Shown here: piece after piece, positions 1 through 8,543 of the stretch
Position numbering within the stretch: the first letter of the stretch is position 1
How the letters are laid out: every line of letters starts with the position of its first letter
Origin: Pirellulales bacterium
Lineage (GTDB): Bacteria > Planctomycetota > Planctomycetia > Pirellulales > Lacipirellulaceae
DNA length: 64,000 nt
Reading direction: 5' to 3'
Assembly: GCA_019636345.1 (NCBI GenBank)
Contig: JAHBXQ010000001.1
Location: 1 to 64,000, forward strand
The notes under the pieces: generated by a model
Seen by the model: the letters and a program-made list of their open reading frames with translations, nothing else
Told to the model about the DNA's origin: nothing
Databases searched by the model: none
Program-made: the position numbers and the translations under genes

Positions 1-189
1 AGGAATCCCCGGACGACCGCCGTCCGCGTAGTGCGGCCGGCACTCGTCTTCGGCCCAGCGGTCGAACCTTGCCGCCGCGAGCAGCTTGCCCAGCCGCTCG
101 TAGAACGCGTGACCCGGCGCCCTGGCCAGTTCCGCCGTCGCAACGAACAGTTCCTGCTCCCTGTTATCCGGCCGCTTGCCCAACGCCAT
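1..189 (-). CDS. IS1182-type transposase, N-terminal part (cut by window edge)
   Basis: The reading frame runs leftward off the window from an ATG at 189, with an AGGAGG ribosome site 10 bases upstream. The first 63 residues begin MALGKRPDN and contain EQELFVATAEL, GHAFYERL and the ending GRPGIP. I recognise this as the N-terminal pattern of planctomycete IS1182-family transposases, which continue after GRPGIP into the catalytic domain. Transposases of this family cut and join the element ends. Only the start is visible, so whether the element is intact cannot be judged. It borders a low-GC accessory patch that holds two more transposase stubs. Confidence 0.75.
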   Translation of the reverse strand, partial: MALGKRPDNREQELFVATAELARAPGHAFYERLGKLLAAARFDRWAEDECRPHYADGGRPGIP

Positions 190-367
190 AATCCCAACTC
201 CTCCTGGGGGCGATCGCTGCAACGACGACCGTTATAACACGGGCGTCAAGCTTGAGTTTTTCAACGGGCGGCTAACGTCCGAAGGTCAGAATTCCAGTTC
301 ACGCTGAACCAGGACAGAAGCAAGCGTGTGCCTAAACTGGTGAGAGCGTAGAACGCGACGTTCTCTG
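190..367. other. Gap between transposase and AlbA_2 gene; possible IS end
   Basis: No gene is seen here. The stretch about 240-280, with TTGAGTTTTTCAACGGGCGG, resembles the terminal sequence expected just outside an IS1182-type transposase start. The partner end is outside the window, so the element boundary is only a guess. Confidence 0.3.
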
Positions 368-1444
368 CTATTCTTGGGTTTCCGGGTTTGAACGAAGCAC
401 ATTGACAAGAAAGTCAACTGCATTCTGATTGTAAATACTCGGAGCGGAACCAGGATTACCCGTTTCCTTATACGCATCTTCCTGCTTCTTGTTAGCAAAG
501 CTATAAATAGCATATTCGATGTTGTCTTTCATTCCGTTCTGTCGTATGGCCTCCCAAATCGCGTTTCGCCCAACTGTGGGCAACTGTCTTGCGACATCTT
601 CGGCAACCTGTGTGGCCGTATACGGGTACTGCTTCAATCGCGTCTCATAAATTTTTTGAACGACCTCAACTTTGTTAGCTGGCACAACATCGCCAACGAG
701 TTTCAAGGCCGTCGCTCCATCCTCTTCGACGAATTCGCACTCCCGGATGAATTTGAGTTTTTCTACTAGCTCTTCGTCGAGGACGAACACTTTATTATCG
801 CCCTTTTCGAGAAGTCCCTTCTCTGTGTCCAGAATGGCAGCGTTCTCCGGACCCGCTTTAGCAATCTTCTTCATCAAGTCAAGCCAATGCTCGTTCGTCT
901 GCTCGATGCGTTGATTTATTATCGCCTGGAGTTCAGCGAATTGAATCTTCTGAGAGCGGCCTCCATATCGGAAGTACACCTCCCCGTTCTTTATGACATT
1001 GTCTTTGCCTTCGTCCTTTCGAGCAATTACAGGTTTGACAGTTGCTTCGCAAATACGAAAGTATCCGAACGCTTTTCCGTGAGCTTCGACCGTATTCTGC
1101 TCCCAACGGATGTCTGACGAAAAAATCTCTAACAAATAGCCGGATATCTTCTCAGGGTCTACTTTTTCGAATTGCTCTAACGCCGAATCGGAAAGGCCCA
1201 AAGGAACGCGTGGCTTGTCCTTCACGCCAAATATCAGAACTCCGCCTCGATTGTTGGCAAACGCTGCAAAGTCTTTGAAATAGTCCGCCAGTCCCGCTAG
1301 ATTGAATTGCTCTTTGAATTCAAGTTCTTGGCCTTCACGATGGTGCAAGTGCCCGGACTCTTTCGTCCGAAGGAATTCAATTATCTGTTCCTCATCATTC
1401 ATCGCGTTCACCGGTGCACTTGGCGTACTCAGTGCTGAGTCCAT
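368..1444 (-). CDS. AlbA_2 (Schlafen-type) domain protein
   Basis: 358 residues. The N-terminal half (about 33-175) has the AlbA_2 pattern: an EGQELEFKEQF start, AFANNRGGVLIFGVKD, a middle strand region, and the closing EVYFRYGGRSQKI. AlbA_2 domains bind nucleic acid or nucleotides and occur in Schlafen-like regulators and many defence-island proteins. The C-terminal half is helical and not recognised. The ATG at 1444 lies inside the end of the upstream gene (16-base overlap), suggesting translational coupling; a second ATG at 1402 is an alternative start. Base composition is clearly less GC-rich than the rest of the window and codon use differs, which suggests acquisition by transfer. A role in defence or toxin control is inferred from its neighbours only. 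Confidence 0.75.
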   Translation of the reverse strand: MDSALSTPSAPVNAMNDEEQIIEFLRTKESGHLHHREGQELEFKEQFNLAGLADYFKDFAAFANNRGGVLIFGVKDKPRVPLGLSDSALEQFEKVDPEKISGYLLEIFSSDIRWEQNTVEAHGKAFGYFRICEATVKPVIARKDEGKDNVIKNGEVYFRYGGRSQKIQFAELQAIINQRIEQTNEHWLDLMKKIAKAGPENAAILDTEKGLLEKGDNKVFVLDEELVEKLKFIRECEFVEEDGATALKLVGDVVPANKVEVVQKIYETRLKQYPYTATQVAEDVARQLPTVGRNAIWEAIRQNGMKDNIEYAIYSFANKKQEDAYKETGNPGSAPSIYNQNAVDFLVNVLRSNPETQE

Positions 1445-2055
1445 GGACCGAAGGGACTCGTAGAGGATTCGACTATTGCAGGCAGAGTAGCTACATCCTT
1501 GAAAACGACCTCAACGACATTGCTTGCCGTATACGAGGCCTGGTTGCAGCGAACGAAGGTGTCTGGTCCGCGAGGGCTGCTAGCCCCCTGAGTCGTTCTG
1601 GGAGAGCCGGAATTGTATTTGCAGAAGTATGGCTCCGCCCCATTCGCGTCGAATAATTCCCTGGTGCTAACACGCATGATAATCGGGCCGTCTGTTTCGT
1701 ACCTTTCAAAGTGGCGAGTTCCATAGTCGATAGGTCCGCTGGCCCAACCTGGCCAAAAAAAGACAAAGTCGTTCAATGCACGAATTAGGTCTTCGAAACC
1801 CCATCCACCCTGTAAACTGGTATTTCCATCGTAGAGTGGCTGTTGGTCGCGAAGGTCGACCAGACGACCGTCGACGTTCACGGTAATAGTTTGCGGACGC
1901 TTAGTTCCTTTCCACTTGCCGTCTCCAGAGGAGTGCAAAAGCTGTGCAGTGCTTCGCATTAGCCGCGTTTCGAGTAATAAATCCAAATTGCGAGGGCTGG
2001 TTAAATGGTAAAGATAGGGCCGAGTCGAGTAGAATTGGGTGAGAGTAAATGCCAT
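1429..2055 (-). CDS. DUF7002-like (possible ADP-ribosyltransferase-fold) protein
   Basis: 208 residues from the ATG at 2055, which has GGAAAGGA just upstream; GTG at 2079 and TTG at 2082 are alternatives that add 8-9 residues. The sequence has LYHLTSPRNLDLLLETRLM near the N-terminus, then DLRDQQPLY, LNDFVFFWPGW, and PIIMRVSTRELFDAN. The LYHLT...NL...LM and VFFWPG elements match my memory of DUF7002 proteins, thought to share the DarT/ART-like fold; activity is unproven. It follows an adenylosuccinate-synthetase-like fragment and overlaps the AlbA_2 gene, so the three were probably one transcript. Low GC like its partner. Confidence 0.55.
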   Translation of the reverse strand: MAFTLTQFYSTRPYLYHLTSPRNLDLLLETRLMRSTAQLLHSSGDGKWKGTKRPQTITVNVDGRLVDLRDQQPLYDGNTSLQGGWGFEDLIRALNDFVFFWPGWASGPIDYGTRHFERYETDGPIIMRVSTRELFDANGAEPYFCKYNSGSPRTTQGASSPRGPDTFVRCNQASYTASNVVEVVFKDVATLPAIVESSTSPFGPWTQH

Positions 2056-2075
2056 AGGGATTCCTTTCCAAACAC

Positions 2076-2390
2076 TCACCAACTTCGTCGGTCAATAACG
2101 CTTCTGTAATGGAATCTCGTGGAAATCAAGGACACAGGAGCATTTGCGACGCGTTCAACTTCTTCAATGAACCGAAGTGTTTCGGGAGACAACTGGTCAA
2201 AACGGCGGGCGTTCTGATTCTTGTCAGAAATGTAATCGACAAAGGTCAATGCTATGTCTGTGGGAGCGTTGAGAAAAACAGACTTCTTGAAAAGTTCCCA
2301 GTCGAATTCGCCGATTCTTCGGGTCTTGTTCGTAGTAGAGGTTCGCTCCGTCGTCTTAATCTCCTTTAGGGGAAGACGAGATATAACCGA
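2076..2390 (-). pseudogene. Adenylosuccinate synthetase-like C-terminal fragment, 5' truncated
   Basis: An open frame without a proper start ends at the TGA at 2076-2078. It reads KEIKTTERTSTTNKTRRIG, then EFDWELFKKSVFLNAPTDIA, LTFVDYIS, LRFIEEVERVANAPVSLIST and RSVIDRRSW at the end. The order (E-x-T-T-x-x-x-x-RRIGEFDWEL, N-x-PT-x-IALTF-x-D-Y, FIEEVE, PV-x-LIST) matches the C-terminal end of adenylosuccinate synthetases (GTP-dependent IMP-aspartate ligase). The rest of the gene is missing: sequence upstream of about 2390 belongs to an IS256-type element transcribed in the opposite direction. Only 21 bases separate its stop from the DUF7002-like start, so it was the first gene of that operon. 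It is more likely an operon-specific paralogue than the housekeeping purA, but that is inference. Confidence 0.65.
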
Positions 2391-2482
2391 ATCTTGTGGA
2401 CGGGTATGAGTTGAAGAAGGCGGCGTGCTTGGTTTGAATTGGGTTTGTTGACCACCCCATTCTTCCCAGGAGCACGCCAGCC

Positions 2483-2899
2483 ATGGCCGAGGTTACCCTC
2501 GAATCGTTGCCGTTTCCAGGCTCGTCCCGGGACGCGCTCTCGGAGATTCTCAAGCAGGGGGCTCAGCGGATGCTTGGCTGTGCGATCGAAGCGGAGGTCG
2601 CGGAGTGGATCGACGGCCGGGCCCGCGTGACGGACGAGCAGGGCCGTCGGCAGGTGGTCCGCAACGGCTACCCTCCCAAACGGACGATCGTCACGGGCTT
2701 GGGCGAACTCGTCGTGCGTCAGCCGCGGGTGCACGACCGCCGGACGGACGCCTCGCGGGAGAAGTTCACGTCGCAGATTCTGCCGCCGTACCTGCGGAAG
2801 GCGATAGAGCAACCCCTTTTCTGTAAAAGCCACGCGAGGCGATCGCTGGACCGCAGCGACTGTAGCGGAAGCGAAGGCTACGCGTCGCGGATGGCATGA
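2483..2899 (+). pseudogene. IS256-family transposase stub 1 (N-terminal ~105 aa)
   Basis: From the ATG at 2483 the frame reads MAEVTLESLPFPG, then VAEWID, VTDEQGRRQVVRNGYPPKR, IVTGLGELVVRQPRVHDRR and QILPPYLRK. This is the N-terminal third of IS256-family transposases. After LPPYLRK (about 2803) similarity stops and about 32 unrelated residues follow to the TGA at 2897-2899, so the catalytic DDE region is missing. The leader from about 2400 to 2482, including an AGGAG just before the start, is probably the element's own upstream region. The insertion appears to have removed the 5' part of the adenylosuccinate-synthetase-like gene. Confidence 0.75.
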
Positions 2900-2959
2900 A
2901 AGGGGCAGGTCAACACGGTTTCCTATTCGTTGTTCGCTAGGCAATGAAAGGAAACGCGC

Positions 2960-3070
2960 ATGTCCCGCCTGACGCAATCTACCGAACTCGACGCGATAGT
3001 CCAACTGCTCGCCGAGCACGGCTTCGACGGCATGGCTCAAGCCATCGAGGCGGCGCATCGACGCGAATGA
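2960..3070 (+). pseudogene. IS256-family transposase stub 2 (N-terminal 36 aa)
   Basis: The ATG at 2960 begins MSRLTQSTELDAIVQL, then LAEHGFDGMAQAIE, and stops at 3068-3070. MSR-x-TQSTELDAIV-x-LL-x-EHGFDGMA is the familiar start of a second group of planctomycete IS256 transposases, distinct from stub 1. A GAAAGGAAA ribosome site lies upstream. Similarity ends after about 30 residues, so only the start of the element remains. Two different IS256 stubs head to tail within 600 bases indicate repeated insertion and deletion at this spot. Confidence 0.65.
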
Positions 3071-3083
3071 GGAGCGGCTCTGA

Positions 3084-3782
3084 TCAGGAGCGGCCCGGTC
3101 GGCGAGTTTGCGCACTGCGGCAGCGACCGAGGCGCCGCAGGCCCGTCGTCGCGACGACACCTGTCAGAAGCCATGCGTTCGCCTCAGGGACGGCGACTGC
3201 GACGAGGGTGAGATCTCCGGGACCGCCGGGGTTGGTGATCTGCTGCTTGAAGGTGACGCCGTTGGTCGTGAAGTGGGGGTCGATCTGCAGGGCGCCGAAC
3301 GTGCCGACGAGCCCCGTTTGCCATGTGAGAACTTTGAACGTCGTCCCGAGCGGCGGCACGTATCCGCCGTAGGGGAGGACCGACAACGTCGGCCCGCCGA
3401 TCAGGAACACCGAAGCGCTGTCGTTGACCTGATCATGCCGGCCTGCTCCAAACCCTGGAAGGGGGCCGCCGAGTTCGACCTCCAACACGGCCGTGGCGCC
3501 AAACGCCTGATTCGTCCCGCTCGTTATCCCCGGGCTGTTGCCGGGGGCGAACACGCCGTGCACCAGCGTGTGGTCGAACCGACCGCTTCCCGAGACGGTC
3601 GCTTGCGCGCCAAATTCCAACGGGGCTTCGATCGTGCCGCTGAGGAGGCCATGGTTGACGACAGTCGCGTCGAGCACGGGGCGCGTCACCGTTTCACCGA
3701 CCTCGACCACCAACGCCAGCGCCGGAGTCGGCGCGAACGCCGCCAGCATCGCACAACAGGCAGCGAGGAATGCACGCCTCAT
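3084..3782 (-). CDS. PEP-CTERM protein, short paralogue of the upstream gene's C-terminus
   Basis: 232 residues from the ATG at 3782, which overlaps the upstream stop in an ATGA. A signal peptide (MRRAFLAACCAMLAAF...) is followed by a beta-rich domain and the C-terminal tail VPEANAWLLTGVVATTG, then an Arg-rich end. This is the PEP-CTERM sorting pattern with Ala in place of the second Pro; exosortases process such tails at the outer face of the membrane. The body contains FAPGNSPG, ELGG, GRHDQVND, PYGGY and DPHF in the same order as the C-terminal part of the 965-aa protein encoded just upstream, so the two share a domain by duplication. Function is unknown; a surface or matrix protein is the reasonable guess. 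Confidence 0.8.
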   Translation of the reverse strand: MRRAFLAACCAMLAAFAPTPALALVVEVGETVTRPVLDATVVNHGLLSGTIEAPLEFGAQATVSGSGRFDHTLVHGVFAPGNSPGITSGTNQAFGATAVLEVELGGPLPGFGAGRHDQVNDSASVFLIGGPTLSVLPYGGYVPPLGTTFKVLTWQTGLVGTFGALQIDPHFTTNGVTFKQQITNPGGPGDLTLVAVAVPEANAWLLTGVVATTGLRRLGRCRSAQTRRPGRS

Positions 3783-6676
3783 GACGGGGTCCTCTCCCGG
3801 CGGCGCGTGCGAAGGAGCGCAGCCCCCGCGGCGCACATTGCCAAGCCGCCGGCCGCCGGCTCGGGGACGGCGGCGTACGTCGGCCCTGCCGCGGCGATCC
3901 CGTAGTTGGCATTCCAGATCGCCAAATCGATCGGGGTCGCAATTCCATCGCCGTCAGCGTCGCCCGAATTGCCGTTCGGCAGGCCGACCGCTCGTTGCCA
4001 AGCCAGGAAATCGCCGCCGTCGACCATGCCGTCGCCGTTCATGTCGCCATCCACGGCCACGGCGGTGGCGACAAGGTTCGTCTCGCTCGCTTGCAGCGTA
4101 AAGCCGATCCCGCGCTGCATGAACCAAGGGTCGACCTCGATTGCGGCGAACTCGCCGACGATCGATTCCAGCGAATTGAGGATGTTGAACTGTTGGCCGA
4201 TCTGCGGCAGGTAGCCGCCGAAGGCCTGCAGTGCGAGCGAGGCGCCGGGGGCGATCGTGAACGACCCCGCGTCGTTAACCTGATCATGGTGGCCGGGGCC
4301 GTTTCCCGGGGCGGCGCCTCCCAGTTCGATTGCGAGCGTCCCGCCGATCGCCAGATCGGTTCCCGCGACGACCCCCGGGCTGAGCCCCGGGGCGAACGTG
4401 CCGTTGAACAGCGTGTTTTGGAAGTCGCCGATTCCCGAGACGGTCCACCCGGCGTCGAACACAATCCGCTCGCTGGGGGCGACGCCGTCGCCGACGACAT
4501 GGCCGTTGACCTTGACGTTGCCGACGACGTTGCCGCGGCCGACGAGATTCTTGCCCTCGCTGATCAGGAAGTGGAGATCGGTATCGCCGGGCGAAGCGGT
4601 TCCGGCGACCAGCGTGCCGCCATTGACGCCATCGCCCAGCGCGGTGAGGGCGCCGAGCACGGCTTCGTTGGCGTCGAAGAGGGTGACCGCGTGGGCGCCC
4701 GTGCGCAGCTCGCCTTCGCTGGCGAATCCGACGGTGGAGCTGGCGACGCCCAGATCAAGGTCGCCGCCCAGGGCGACGATGACGCTGCCCAGGCCCGCGG
4801 CCACTTTGGCGTCGACGACGCCCGTGCCGCCGAGACTGGACCCGAGGGGAAGCGCGACGCCGTTGGGGGCCGCGAGCGTGGCGCCGCCGTTCAGCACGGT
4901 CGCCGAGCCGAGCGTGGCGTAGGCGGCGGAATTGAGCGTCAACTGGCCGGAGACATCCAACACTCCCTGGTGGCGGAAGCCTGAGAGGCTGCCGCCGAAG
5001 CCGAGACTGCTGGTCCCCGAGGAGGCGATGACGCTGGTGCTGCTGGCGCCGTTGATGGCGCGGGGGAGCGTGGAGTTGACGACCGTCAACTGGGCGCCGC
5101 CGTCAATGACGACGGGCGAGCCCCCCGGCACGACGGCGAAGGGGATCAGCAGCTCGCCTTCGCGCACGTGCGTCGGGCCGGCGCCCAGCGTGCCGGCGAT
5201 TTCCAGCGTGCCGGGTCCGGTTTTCACGATCCCCGTGCTGGGGTTGGCCGTGCCGGTGACGCGGAGCGTGTCGGCCTGGACGTCGACGCCGCCGGTGTGG
5301 GAGATCGTGTCCACTTCGAACAGCCCGGCGCCGATTTTCTTGAGGCGCCCGGGGCCGACCAGAGAGCCGGCAAAGCTACTTGTGGCGAATCCCGCGGTGG
5401 CGCCGACGGTGAGCTCGCCGCCGTGGCCCAGGTGGACCTGGCCGCTGCCGCTGAGCTTCTCCACGATCTGGGAGTAGCTATCGGTGTGAAACTGCCCGTT
5501 GACGATGAGCTCGGAATCCGTGCGCAGCACATGTGATTTGCCGAGCGTCGCCGTGCCGCCGGGGTTGATGGTGAGGTTCCGCTCGATGAGGGCCTCGATG
5601 GTGTGCTGGCTCTGATTGTGCGAACCGGGAACGGAGACGATCGGCGTGCCGTCGAGGACCGCGGAGAACCCGGCGGGGACGGTGGTGGTATTGGCTGAAA
5701 CGGTCAGGACGCCGGCTCGACCGGACGTTCCTCCGCTGCCCGATCCGCCGATGAGACTGACCGACGGTCCGGCCAAGGATCCCAGCGTCAAGGTCGGATG
5801 GCCGAGCAGGGCGATGCGACCGCCGCCGCCGCCAGAGGCTGGACCAGCGGACCCAGTTGCACCGCCGCCTGGAACTTGGAGACTGCCTGTATAGATGAGT
5901 CCGTTGCCGGCGTGGAGGAGAATTCCCCCGCCCGCCCCTCCGCCACCGGCGACGCTACCCGTGCCGAAGAAGCCATTCGCGAAGACAGAGCCGATGGTCA
6001 GATTGCCGACGGCGCCGATCTCGATGGCTCCGCCGCCGCCGCCGCCGCTGCCGTTGCCGCCGTTGAACGGCGCGTAGACGCCGCCGCCGCTGCCCCCTTC
6101 GAGCGTCGTGAGCAGCCCGCCGTAGGGCGCTGCGCCGGGGATCATGGGGATCGATGTCCATGACCCGCTTGCGCCGCCGAACGAGCCGCCCGCGGAAAAT
6201 CCGGCGAAGGAAACGCCGCCGCCCGGACCATCACCGGGCACGGCATGCGCCGGCGAGGCGCCGAAGGCAAAACCGCCGCTATAACCGCCGGGTCCAGGAC
6301 GCGTTTCAACGCCGGAGATCTGCGTCGCGTTGAGAGACAATGTCGGCGTGACGACCGCGTTGCCCTTAGACAGCAGGGCGACCGGTCGGTCGCCAACGAT
6401 CGACACCGTACCGCCCGTGACGTTGATGGCGTCGAACACGAACACGGCAATCGGCGGCCCCGACGGCTGCGGCCAATTGACCCCCGTGAACGACGCGGCG
6501 CCCGACATTTGGAGCGTCGACGTGTTGATGGTCAAACTGCCGGATGAGACGTTCAGCGTTCCCAGCGACGTGAACGCATTGGGATCCAGCGGGTCGGCCA
6601 GCGCCGGCGCCGCTGACAACAACGCAGCAGCGAGACAAGTCCATCGCAATCGTGTCCATCGCGATAGCGGCTTCAT
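3779..6676 (-). CDS. Large Gly-rich PEP-CTERM protein with dockerin-like repeat
   Basis: 965 residues from the ATG at 6676, preceded by GGGGGAGGA. A signal peptide (to about residue 27, SAAPALA) leads into a Gly/Ser-rich, low-complexity beta-helix-like body resembling autotransporter passenger repeats, including autotransporter-associated strands such as GPGTLEIAG. Near the C-terminus MNGDGMVDGGDFLAWQR and DADGDGIATPIDLAIWN form a dockerin-type Ca2+-binding pair, followed by VPEPAAGG, a hydrophobic stretch and an Arg-rich end: a PEP-CTERM tail. Likely exported and anchored or released at the cell surface. A longer start at 6736 would add 20 residues without a signal peptide and is unlikely. 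The next gene overlaps by 4 bases. Confidence 0.85.
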   Translation of the reverse strand: MKPLSRWTRLRWTCLAAALLSAAPALADPLDPNAFTSLGTLNVSSGSLTINTSTLQMSGAASFTGVNWPQPSGPPIAVFVFDAINVTGGTVSIVGDRPVALLSKGNAVVTPTLSLNATQISGVETRPGPGGYSGGFAFGASPAHAVPGDGPGGGVSFAGFSAGGSFGGASGSWTSIPMIPGAAPYGGLLTTLEGGSGGGVYAPFNGGNGSGGGGGGAIEIGAVGNLTIGSVFANGFFGTGSVAGGGGAGGGILLHAGNGLIYTGSLQVPGGGATGSAGPASGGGGGRIALLGHPTLTLGSLAGPSVSLIGGSGSGGTSGRAGVLTVSANTTTVPAGFSAVLDGTPIVSVPGSHNQSQHTIEALIERNLTINPGGTATLGKSHVLRTDSELIVNGQFHTDSYSQIVEKLSGSGQVHLGHGGELTVGATAGFATSSFAGSLVGPGRLKKIGAGLFEVDTISHTGGVDVQADTLRVTGTANPSTGIVKTGPGTLEIAGTLGAGPTHVREGELLIPFAVVPGGSPVVIDGGAQLTVVNSTLPRAINGASSTSVIASSGTSSLGFGGSLSGFRHQGVLDVSGQLTLNSAAYATLGSATVLNGGATLAAPNGVALPLGSSLGGTGVVDAKVAAGLGSVIVALGGDLDLGVASSTVGFASEGELRTGAHAVTLFDANEAVLGALTALGDGVNGGTLVAGTASPGDTDLHFLISEGKNLVGRGNVVGNVKVNGHVVGDGVAPSERIVFDAGWTVSGIGDFQNTLFNGTFAPGLSPGVVAGTDLAIGGTLAIELGGAAPGNGPGHHDQVNDAGSFTIAPGASLALQAFGGYLPQIGQQFNILNSLESIVGEFAAIEVDPWFMQRGIGFTLQASETNLVATAVAVDGDMNGDGMVDGGDFLAWQRAVGLPNGNSGDADGDGIATPIDLAIWNANYGIAAAGPTYAAVPEPAAGGLAMCAAGAALLRTRRRERTPS

Positions 6677-7060
6677 TCCAAGTCCTCCCCCCAGGGCCTC
6701 GGTAGACAGATGAGACAAATGTGAATGAATCCGCATCTGGTGTCAATTATTTGACTCAAAACCGCTGACTATTTTCCCCTAAATGGTCGCTCGCTAAGCA
6801 GGGGCGCCAGGGTGGACGTCCGAGGCCGCCTGGGAGGCGGTGTGATGGCAAGTCCGGCCAGGAATAAGCGGTTGCCAAGCCCGACGGCCTGGAAAGGCAA
6901 GAATACGCCAACAGGCCATCGTGCAAGGAGACTGGCTCGCGGAATTGGATTTGCCCCCGACCATGCCATTGGGCTGCGGTCGCCAGTTCCGGGTTTCTTG
7001 AACCGCCGTCGCTGGCGAATTGCGCCCGCGGCGAGCGCGGCTCGGTTCATGTGTCGAGGT
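6677..7060. other. Intergenic; weak promoter candidate for the 965-aa gene
   Basis: No convincing gene. On the minus strand TTGACA (6741-6746) lies about 17 bases from a poor -10 (CACATT), a possible promoter for the gene starting at 6676. The rest has no recognisable repeat or RNA. Confidence 0.35.
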
Positions 7061-8398
7061 CTACTCGTAGCGGCGCTCGAGTTGGGCGCCCGGGTAGTAG
7101 TGTTCGAGGATGTCGCGATACCCGAGTCCTTGATGCGCCATCACTGCGGCGCCGATCTGGCACAGCCCCACCCCGTGTCCCCAGCCGGCGCCGGCGAGGA
7201 GGAACGCGTCGGGTCGCTCCGGGTTCCCCTCGACGTCGACGACAAAGGCGGAACTGTACAGGTGCGACGTTGAGAGGGCGCGTCGAATCTCCAGCTCCTT
7301 GCCGACGACCAACGAGCCCTTGTCGCCCACGAACCGCAATCGTTTGAGCCGTCCGGACGGGCCTCGCTCGACCGGCTCGAGGCGCAGCAGTCGGCCCAGG
7401 TCGACCGCCAGTTTCTCTCGGACCAGTCGGCTCGCATCGTCGGCCGTCAGCCGTTCGCGCCAGCGGAAAAAGTTCGTGGTCGCCAGGTCGTAGTCGTTCA
7501 GCACGTTTTGCAGGATCGAGCTGTCGGCGCAGTTGCAGTACGATTCCGGCGGGTTGGCGAGGAACGCGCGCAGCGCCGCGTCGTCGACCAAGCACGGAGG
7601 GCTGCGGTTCGGGCCGGGAGCGTCGCGCAGCGCCGCCAGATACGGCGGATCCTGGTCTCCCCAGGCGGTCGAGAAGAGGTCGATCACGCCGCCGCAGCTT
7701 TTGCTGAAGCGGGCGTCGCAGGCGCGTCCTTCGCAGGCGAGCACTTCGCCGCGGGTCGTGCGGATCGCCTCGACGACTCCCGGCGAGTCGATCCGCGCGG
7801 TTCCCTGATATCGTTGACAGTGATCGTCGGCGCAGACGTCGAAATCGCGGTGCGCCTGGCGGTCCGTCCAGCGGATTCGTTCCCCCGGTCGGTCGACGGG
7901 AACTTGGTCGTCGGCCTCGCTAGTTGCTCCGCGGGCCTCAAGCTGGGCGAGCAGCCAGCTTCGCGAGATGACCGCATGCGCCTTGATGAACTCGGGCGGC
8001 GAGGCGGCCTTCATCTCCGAGCAGACGACCGACGTGACGTAGGTTTCCAGGGCGACGCGATTGACGACCGCGAGTCGATCGTCGGGTTGAGCGAGGATCT
8101 TCAACTCCCCCTGAAACGATTGCGTTTCGCGCTGCTGCCAATGAAAGTCGATGCCGATTGTGGCCGCGAGGCTGAACTGGCTGCGGTGGCCGTCGAGCGG
8201 CGCCAGGCGCAGCTGGCGCGTCTCTCCGTGCCAGACGCCTTGGCAACGCAGGACGCCGGCGCGGCACTCGACGTCGAGCCGACCCGCGGGGACGACGCGG
8301 CCCGAGTCGTCTTGGTACGGTCCGTCGAGGCTGATGCTGGTCCCGGCGCACCGGTCCAACAGGCCGACGCCGATCACGGGTTCGATTGGTGCTGACAT
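7061..8398 (-). CDS. SpoIID/LytB domain protein
   Basis: 445 residues. The central part matches the SpoIID/LytB domain: ALETYVTSVVCSEM, then FIKAHAVISRSWLL (about 117-150), DHCQRYQG, VLACEGRACDARFSKSCGG and a GWGHGVGLCQIGA near the C-terminus. SpoIID domains are lytic transglycosylase-type enzymes cutting denuded peptidoglycan glycans in sporulating Firmicutes; LytB-type relatives modify autolysins. Planctomycetes carry relatives although they do not sporulate. Position of the acidic catalytic residue (the E of CSEM) is conserved. No signal peptide is visible at the N-terminus, which is odd for a wall enzyme. It is a single gene with its own promoter. Confidence 0.8.
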   Translation of the reverse strand: MSAPIEPVIGVGLLDRCAGTSISLDGPYQDDSGRVVPAGRLDVECRAGVLRCQGVWHGETRQLRLAPLDGHRSQFSLAATIGIDFHWQQRETQSFQGELKILAQPDDRLAVVNRVALETYVTSVVCSEMKAASPPEFIKAHAVISRSWLLAQLEARGATSEADDQVPVDRPGERIRWTDRQAHRDFDVCADDHCQRYQGTARIDSPGVVEAIRTTRGEVLACEGRACDARFSKSCGGVIDLFSTAWGDQDPPYLAALRDAPGPNRSPPCLVDDAALRAFLANPPESYCNCADSSILQNVLNDYDLATTNFFRWRERLTADDASRLVREKLAVDLGRLLRLEPVERGPSGRLKRLRFVGDKGSLVVGKELEIRRALSTSHLYSSAFVVDVEGNPERPDAFLLAGAGWGHGVGLCQIGAAVMAHQGLGYRDILEHYYPGAQLERRYE

Positions 8399-8451
8399 CG
8401 TCGTCGCATTCGCCCTGCGACCGCCCCAGGGCGAGACGGTCTCACGAACGG

Positions 8452-8480
8452 ATTATGCCATTCGGCGCCCATCGTGTCAG
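8452..8480 (-). promoter_or_regulatory. Sigma70-type promoter for the SpoIID-domain gene
   Basis: On the minus strand CTGACA (8475-8480), a 17-base spacer and CATAAT (8452-8457) form a good -35/-10 pair about 50 bases upstream of the ATG at 8398. Seen by eye only. Confidence 0.5.
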
Positions 8481-8543
8481 GACGAGCCGGCCTGCGGCTG
8501 AACGCATTCGACGAGATTGAACGGCGACGGCAACGGCGCCGCG

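Noticed and set aside
6769-7050. 93-codon minus-strand frame after the 965-aa PEP-CTERM gene
   Set aside because: No ribosome site, no domain, Arg/Pro-rich; treated as noncoding.
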